The notes beneath the pieces are model-generated. The model did not search any database. It had not been told where the DNA came from and was given only the letters and a program-made list of their open reading frames with translations. Position numbers and translations under genes: made by a program. Positions 5,734 to 9,913 of a stretch of 9,913 nucleotides of DNA are shown here, in pieces; position 1 is the first letter of the stretch, and the number at the start of each line of letters is the position of its first letter. The stretch comes from Rhodospirillaceae bacterium (GTDB lineage: Bacteria > Pseudomonadota > Alphaproteobacteria > Rhodospirillales > Magnetospirillaceae). The stretch is from positions 1-9,913 of the forward strand of contig DUZC01000063.1 in assembly GCA_013349735.1 (NCBI GenBank). The letters run 5' to 3'.

Positions 5734-6669
5734 ATGGCCAAGGGCCTCGGCCTGGCAGTTGCGGCGGGCTTTGCCAGCGCGCTTGTTTTTCTGTCGGTGC
5801 TGAGTGGCGGCGCGGTCGGGGTTTTCCTGGCTTATGTGACGCCTTTGCCCGTGGTTTTGGTCGGGCTGAGTTTCGGCCTGAGGGCTTTTGCGGTCAGTGC
5901 CGTTTTGGCATTGGCCGTCATTGCCCTGGTGGCGCCGCCGACGGCCCTGGCCTTTGTGGTGGTTGCCTTGCTGCCGGCAACGGTTCTGGTCCGCCAGAGC
6001 CTTTTATGGCGCCAGGGTCAAGACGGCGCGATCGATTGGTATCCGCCCGGCTTGATTTTGGCCTGGCTGGCAGTGACGGCCGTTGCGCTGACGGTTTTCG
6101 GTGCCGCTTTGGTGGTTGTGCCGGGAACCGGTGTCGAGGCGATGGCCGAAGACACCGTTCGTCGTTTTGTCGAGGAAGTGGGCGGCAGTTTGCCGCCTGA
6201 CGTCAAGACGCAAGCGGTGGTGATTTGGTCGGCTTTGTTCCCGGCCATGTTGAGTGGCGCCTGGTTCTTGATGGCGTCGGTCAATGGGGCGTTGGGTCAG
6301 TGGGTTGCAGCCCGGGCCGGCTATGCTTTGAGGCCGACGCCCAGCTATAGCCGGCTCGATCTGCCAAATTGGCTGATGATCGGGTTGCTGGCGGTGGCAG
6401 GGCTTGGTTTTGCGGCGGGCGGTGATGCTGGGTATCTGGCGCGCAATGCCGCCGTGACATTGTTATGGCCCTTTGCACTGGCGGGTTTGGCCTTGGTGCA
6501 TCGGGTCTTGCAGCGGCGGTCCCAGGCAGGACTGTTGCTGGCGTTGTTTTATTTGGTGTTTTTTGCGATGTTCGGCTGGTCTTTGGTGGCTGTCGCCGGA
6601 ATAGGTTTAGTTAGTCATTGGACGAAGCTGCGGCGGCATCCCGCCGGCAGCGGCCAGGAGGAAGAGTAA
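5734..6669 (+). CDS. DUF2232 polytopic membrane protein, function unknown
   Basis: The 311-residue protein is dominated by hydrophobic segments. Probable membrane spans lie around residues 5-45 (two), 49-87 (two), 107-130, 161-184, 213-229, 238-258 and 266-297, so about eight or nine in all. A soluble loop at 131-160 (GTGVEAMAEDTVRRFVEEVGGSLPPD) connects the two halves. The C terminus is hydrophilic (KLRRHPAGSGQEEE). Sequence character and position match the DUF2232 family, which includes Bacillus YybS, also encoded close to rplI. The ATG has only a GGGA touching it, so initiation is probably weak or coupled to rpsR 13 bases upstream. Its stop overlaps the rplI start by one base (TAATG), and the rplI Shine-Dalgarno AGGAGG lies within its last codons. 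I assign no function; a transporter or envelope role would be a guess. Confidence 0.85.
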   Translation: MAKGLGLAVAAGFASALVFLSVLSGGAVGVFLAYVTPLPVVLVGLSFGLRAFAVSAVLALAVIALVAPPTALAFVVVALLPATVLVRQSLLWRQGQDGAIDWYPPGLILAWLAVTAVALTVFGAALVVVPGTGVEAMAEDTVRRFVEEVGGSLPPDVKTQAVVIWSALFPAMLSGAWFLMASVNGALGQWVAARAGYALRPTPSYSRLDLPNWLMIGLLAVAGLGFAAGGDAGYLARNAAVTLLWPFALAGLALVHRVLQRRSQAGLLLALFYLVFFAMFGWSLVAVAGIGLVSHWTKLRRHPAGSGQEEE

Positions 6670-7208
6670 TGGAAGTCATCCTGCTTGAGCGCATTGAAAA
6701 GCTGGGTCAGATGGGCGACACCGTTAAGGTGAAGCCTGGCTTTGCCCGTAATTTTCTCTTGCCGCAAAAGAAAGCATTGCGCGCCACCAAAGCCAATCAG
6801 GCGCGTTTCGAATCGGAGCGGGTGCAGCTTGAGGCGCAAAACCTGAAGCGCCGCGAAGAAGCCCAGGCCGTGGCCGCCAAGATGGACGCATTATCCATCC
6901 TGATCATTCGCCAAGCCGGTGAAGGCGGCATGCTGTACGGTTCCGTTACCGGACGGGATGTGGCAGATGCCATCAAAGAAGCCGGCTTCAATGTCGAGCG
7001 TCGGCAGGTTTCGCTGGATACCCCAATCAAAAGCCTGGGCTCCTACGCCTTGCGGGTCTCGTTACATCCGGAAGTTTCCATCAGCGTCACCGTTACGGTC
7101 GCCCGTTCGCAGGAAGAGGCCCAACGCGCCGCCCGCGGCCAAGTGAAAGAGGTGGCCCCGGCTGAAGACGAGCTCTCTGCCGCCGCCGAACCGACCGAAG
7201 AGGGCTGA
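6669..7208 (+). CDS. rplI: 50S ribosomal protein L9
   Basis: L9 binds 23S rRNA near the L1 stalk and spans towards neighbouring ribosomes; its loss affects reading-frame maintenance. The 179-residue protein begins MEVILLERIEKLGQMGDTVKVKPGFARNFLLP, the conserved N-terminal RNA-binding domain. It continues with the long connecting helix (about residues 40-75) and the C-terminal domain with GEGGMLYGSVTGRDVADAI (84-102). Residues 158-179 are an acidic, Ala-rich extension (EVAPAEDELSAAAEPTEEG) absent from E. coli L9 but usual in alphaproteobacteria. The start at 6669 is favoured by AGGAGG at 6656-6661 and by homology. An ATG at 6618 in the same frame lies inside the upstream gene and adds non-homologous residues. 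A large hairpin follows the stop codon within 10 bases. Confidence 0.97.
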   Translation: MEVILLERIEKLGQMGDTVKVKPGFARNFLLPQKKALRATKANQARFESERVQLEAQNLKRREEAQAVAAKMDALSILIIRQAGEGGMLYGSVTGRDVADAIKEAGFNVERRQVSLDTPIKSLGSYALRVSLHPEVSISVTVTVARSQEEAQRAARGQVKEVAPAEDELSAAAEPTEEG

Positions 7209-7216
7209 ACTTTTTC

Positions 7217-7279
7217 TTTCGCCTCTCGCGGAACCGCCGCCGGCTTGATCCCGGCTGGCGGGTCCCAGGGGAGGCGAAA
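7217..7279 (+). terminator. Two-tier hairpin after rplI (candidate terminator or attenuator)
   Basis: An outer stem pairs 7217-7227 (tttcgcctctc) with 7269-7279 (gggaggcgaaa): 11 bp including one U-G wobble (7226-7270) that is valid on plus-strand RNA. After an internal loop, an inner stem pairs 7234-7238 (ccgcc) with 7257-7261 (ggcgg). Beyond one bulged base at 7256, 7239-7243 (gccgg) pairs with 7251-7255 (ccggc) around a 7-base loop. It sits just after rplI and before dnaB. No U-tract follows it (next bases ACTTATCCCC), so it may act as an attenuator or Rho-associated end rather than a textbook intrinsic terminator. Confidence 0.55.
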
Positions 7280-7281
7280 AC

Positions 7282-7325
7282 TTATCCCCATAGTTCACAG
7301 CCTTTAATCCCGCTATCCACAGCCT
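7282..7325 (+). repeat. Imperfect 22-bp tandem repeat with two DnaA-box-like 9-mers upstream of dnaB
   Basis: Unit 1 (7282-7303) and unit 2 (7304-7325) align without gaps at 15 of 22 positions and share the identical end CACAGCCT. TTATCCCCA at 7282-7290 and CTATCCACA at 7313-7321 each differ by one base from the DnaA-box consensus TTATCCACA. They point the same way, 31 bases apart from start to start, about three helical turns. The location 54 bases before the dnaB start makes a regulatory site plausible. Two one-mismatch 9-mers could arise by chance, so DnaA binding is only suggested. I see no clear promoter in the remaining bases before dnaB. Confidence 0.4.
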
Positions 7326-7378
7326 CCGGGCAATGTTTCGCCGTGCAGCGAACCCCTCGCTTCTGATAGCATCGTCGG

Positions 7379-8896
7379 ATGCTTACCTCTCTTCCCCTTG
7401 CCGCCCGGCCGGCCGATGATCTTCTGGTCCGGACACCTCCTCATAATTATCAGGCCGAACAGGCGCTGTTGGGCGCCGTCTTGATGAACAACCGGGCACT
7501 GGAAAAAGTGTCTGAGTTTTTGTTGGCTGAACATTTCGCTGAACCGGTGCATGGCCGGATTTACGAAGCAGTCCGGCAATTAACCAATCGCAACCAGATT
7601 GCCAACCCGGTCACTTTAAAAACCTATCTGTCCAATGATGCGGACCTTCAGGAACTGGGCGGCGACGCCTATCTGGCGCGCCTGGCCGCCGCCGCCGCCA
7701 GCATTATCAATGCCGAGGATTACGGGCGCCTGATTTTCGATCTGCATTTGCGCCGCGAACTCATCGCGCTGGGTGAAGACCTGGTCAACGACGCCTATCG
7801 TCCAGACATCGACCTCGACGCAAAAGATCAGATCCAGGACGCGGAACAGAAACTCTTCGATCTGGCGACGATGGGACAAGCCGAAGGCGGGTTCCAACCC
7901 TTCAAAACCAGCATGATCGCGGCCATCAATCAGGCCGAGATGGCCCGCAAGCGGGATGGAAAGCTGTCGGGCGTCACCACCGGGCTTAGGGATCTCGACA
8001 CCAAACTGGGCGGCTTACATCGCTCGGATCTGTTGATCCTGGCGGGACGCCCGTCCATGGGCAAAACAGCGCTGGCCACCAATATTGCCTTCAATGCCGC
8101 CCAGGCCTATCGCGTCGAACGTTCGGCAGCCGGCCAGGAAACCGTCGTTGACGGCGCCGTGGTGGCCTTCTTTTCCTTGGAAATGTCGGCGGATCAATTG
8201 GCGACCCGCATTCTTGCCGAACGCTGTGAGATCAATTCGCATAAACTGCGCCAAGGGGAATTAAATCAAGACGAGTTCAATCGGCTGGTGGTGGCGTCGC
8301 AGGAACTTTACAACCTGCCACTCTATATCGATGACACGCCGGCTCTGACGGTTTCCGCCTTGCGCACCCGGGCACGCCGTCTGTCACGGACCCGTGGACT
8401 TGGCATGATCGTCATCGATTATTTGCAGTTGCTGTCCGGCAGTGCTGGCAAGCGCGCGGAAAACCGTGTTCAGGAAATTTCAGAAATTACCCGCGGCCTC
8501 AAAGCCTTGGCCAAGGAATTGAACGTGCCGGTGCTGGCGCTGTCACAATTGTCCCGCTCGGTCGAACAGCGGGAAGACAAGCGCCCGCAATTGGCCGACC
8601 TGCGAGAATCGGGGTCGATTGAGCAGGATGCCGATGTGGTGATGTTTGTGTTCCGGGAACAATATTATCTGGAACGCGCCGCCCCCGGACGCCGGCCAGA
8701 CGAAAGTGAAGAAAAATTCAATAGCCGGCATGCGGCCTGGCAGGCGCGCTGCGAAGAAGTCTGGAATACGGCCGAAGCGATCGTCGCCAAGCAGCGCCAT
8801 GGCCCGGTCGGAACGGTGCGTCTGTTCTTTGACGGCCAATATACGAAATTCGCCGATCTTGACGCCTGGCATGGCACGCCAACGGCTGACGAATGA
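7379..8896 (+). CDS. dnaB: Replicative DNA helicase DnaB
   Basis: DnaB is the hexameric helicase that unwinds DNA ahead of the replication fork, moving 5' to 3' on the lagging-strand template and binding primase. The 505-residue protein has the N-terminal domain (HNYQAEQALLGAVL, 22-35, to about 125), a linker, and the RecA-like C-terminal domain. Walker A is GRPSMGKT (223-230), the catalytic Glu is E268 in FFSLEMS, and Walker B ends in Asp347 (IVIDYLQLL). LSQLSRSVEQREDKRPQLADLRESGSIEQDADVV (388-421) is the conserved DNA-binding and ATPase-coupling region. The arginine-finger segment KQRHGPVGT lies at 471-479. Two insertions (about 242-259 and 432-462) are typical of alphaproteobacterial DnaB. 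There is no intein. No Shine-Dalgarno sequence is apparent before the ATG, and an in-frame stop at 7367-7369 excludes a longer form. The stop overlaps alr by 4 nt. Confidence 0.97.
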   Translation: MLTSLPLAARPADDLLVRTPPHNYQAEQALLGAVLMNNRALEKVSEFLLAEHFAEPVHGRIYEAVRQLTNRNQIANPVTLKTYLSNDADLQELGGDAYLARLAAAAASIINAEDYGRLIFDLHLRRELIALGEDLVNDAYRPDIDLDAKDQIQDAEQKLFDLATMGQAEGGFQPFKTSMIAAINQAEMARKRDGKLSGVTTGLRDLDTKLGGLHRSDLLILAGRPSMGKTALATNIAFNAAQAYRVERSAAGQETVVDGAVVAFFSLEMSADQLATRILAERCEINSHKLRQGELNQDEFNRLVVASQELYNLPLYIDDTPALTVSALRTRARRLSRTRGLGMIVIDYLQLLSGSAGKRAENRVQEISEITRGLKALAKELNVPVLALSQLSRSVEQREDKRPQLADLRESGSIEQDADVVMFVFREQYYLERAAPGRRPDESEEKFNSRHAAWQARCEEVWNTAEAIVAKQRHGPVGTVRLFFDGQYTKFADLDAWHGTPTADE

Positions 8897-9913
8897 GTTT
8901 CTCGATGTACCTGTCGCCCGAGGACGAAGGGTCCCTGTTGTCCATCGACCTGCAAGCCATCGTCAGCAACTGGCAGACGCTAACGGCGCGGCTAAGCCCC
9001 GGCTGCCAGGCCGGCGCCGTCGTCAAAGCGGATGCCTATGGGCTTGGCGCCGATCGGGTGGCGCCAGCCCTGGCGGCCGCCGGCTGCCGACGGTTCTTTG
9101 TAGCAAGCTTGGAAGAAGGGCTCAGGCTGCGCCCGCTCTTGGCGGGCTTGGAAATCCTGGTATTAAACGGCCCCTTTCCTGGAACCGAAGCAGCATTCGC
9201 CGCCCATGATTTAATTCCGGTCTTGAATTCTTTAGAGCAAGTGGCTGGCTGGGCCGCCCTTGCCGATAAAACCGGGACCAATCGGGCCTGTGTCCTTCAT
9301 CTGGACACCGGCATGGCCCGCCTTGGATTAAGGGCCGAGCAGGCAAGCTTGCTGGCTGCGGATCGGTCAATGCTTTCGCGGCTGGGTCTGATTATGGTGA
9401 TGAGCCATCTGGCCTCGGCAGATCAACCGAATGACCCCTTGAATAGCCGCCAATTGGCTGCATTTCAGAAGATCAGCCAGCTCTTCCCAGGGCTGGAAAC
9501 CAGCCTGGCCGCCTCGTCAGGGATTTTTCTTGGGCCCGCCTGGCATGGCCACTGGGTCAGGCCCGGCGCGGCCCTTTACGGAGTCGCGCCCAACGCTGAT
9601 GCGCCCAATCCGATGACCCAAGTGGTTCGTCTGCAAGGAAAAATCATTCAGTTGCGGGACGTTGACGCCGGCGACAGCGTTGGTTATGGTGCCACCCACC
9701 ATATGGCCGCTGCGGGTCGCCTGGCGATTGTCGCCGCCGGTTATGCCGACGGCTATTTCCGGTCTCTCGGCAATCGCGGCTACGGCTTTGTCGGAGAGAG
9801 GCGCGTACCGGTGGTCGGCCGAGTGTCCATGGATCTCATCGCTTTTGACGTGACCGCCATTCCCACCGAAGCCCTGTCACCTGGCGCGATGATCGATCTG
9901 ATCGGTCCCGAGC
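8893..9913 (+). CDS. alr: Alanine racemase (PLP-dependent), missing its C terminus
   Basis: Alr interconverts L- and D-alanine, supplying D-alanine for peptidoglycan precursors. The frame from ATG 8893 is open for 340 codons to the window end, so only some tens of residues are missing from a protein of usually 360-390. VVKADAYGLG (43-52) holds the PLP-binding Lys45. LDTGMARLG is at 137-145, SHLASAD at 171-177, RPGAALYG at 223-230 and VGYGATH at 263-269. AAGYADGY contains the presumed catalytic Tyr284 of the second active-site base, and GRVSMD is at 309-314. The ATG lies in the ATGA overlap with the dnaB stop, which suggests translational coupling. A second ATG at 8905 is possible; neither has a good Shine-Dalgarno sequence. 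The biosynthetic Alr and the catabolic DadX cannot be told apart from sequence alone, but no catabolic partner is next to it. Confidence 0.95.
   Translation, partial: MSFSMYLSPEDEGSLLSIDLQAIVSNWQTLTARLSPGCQAGAVVKADAYGLGADRVAPALAAAGCRRFFVASLEEGLRLRPLLAGLEILVLNGPFPGTEAAFAAHDLIPVLNSLEQVAGWAALADKTGTNRACVLHLDTGMARLGLRAEQASLLAADRSMLSRLGLIMVMSHLASADQPNDPLNSRQLAAFQKISQLFPGLETSLAASSGIFLGPAWHGHWVRPGAALYGVAPNADAPNPMTQVVRLQGKIIQLRDVDAGDSVGYGATHHMAAAGRLAIVAAGYADGYFRSLGNRGYGFVGERRVPVVGRVSMDLIAFDVTAIPTEALSPGAMIDLIGPE

Noticed and set aside
7326..7378. Promoter directly before dnaB
   Set aside because: No pair of hexamers with acceptable match and spacing is visible. GATAGC near 7366 is a weak -10 without a partner.
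8646..9209. 187-codon plus-strand frame spanning the end of dnaB and the start of alr
   Set aside because: It is out of frame with both genes, which carry unmistakable family motifs through this stretch.

Overview
The window is a stretch of conserved alphaproteobacterial core chromosome. The evidence is the GC-rich codon use, the gene order fabD-fabG-acpP-fabF-mltG beside rpsF-rpsR-DUF2232-rplI-dnaB-alr, the Arg/Gly-rich tail on S6, the acidic tail on L9 and the lineage-typical insertions in DnaB. It fits a Rhodospirillales-like organism, but I cannot name genus or species from this sequence alone. I see no transposase, integrase, tRNA, rRNA, CRISPR array or prophage gene, and no interrupted gene.

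Left half (1-4744, all on the minus strand, read right to left): a type II fatty-acid synthesis operon. FabD loads malonyl groups onto ACP, FabG reduces 3-ketoacyl-ACP, AcpP is the carrier protein and FabF performs elongating condensation. It is followed by mltG (peptidoglycan chain termination) and a beta-class carbonic anhydrase that runs off the left edge. Gaps are short except around acpP, which has a 160-base gap upstream with two tandem hairpins and a 77-base gap downstream with one hairpin. These probably set acpP mRNA levels apart from its neighbours.

Centre (4745-4974): a divergent control region. It has a candidate fabD promoter on the minus strand, a candidate rpsF promoter on the plus strand, and an rpsF leader of about 95 nt that may hold the S6:S18 autoregulatory site.

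Right half (4975-9913, all plus strand): rpsF and rpsR overlap by 4 nt, then come a polytopic DUF2232 membrane protein and rplI, with a 1-nt overlap. A large two-tier hairpin closes this block. An imperfect 22-bp tandem repeat with two DnaA-box-like 9-mers then precedes dnaB (replicative helicase), which overlaps alr (alanine racemase, cut by the right edge) by 4 nt.

No exotic gene system is visible. What deserves a second look is mostly non-coding: RNA hairpins flanking acpP whose G-U wobbles are only valid on the transcribed strand, the DnaA-box-like repeat ahead of dnaB, the rpsF leader, and the uncharacterised DUF2232 protein kept beside ribosomal protein genes.
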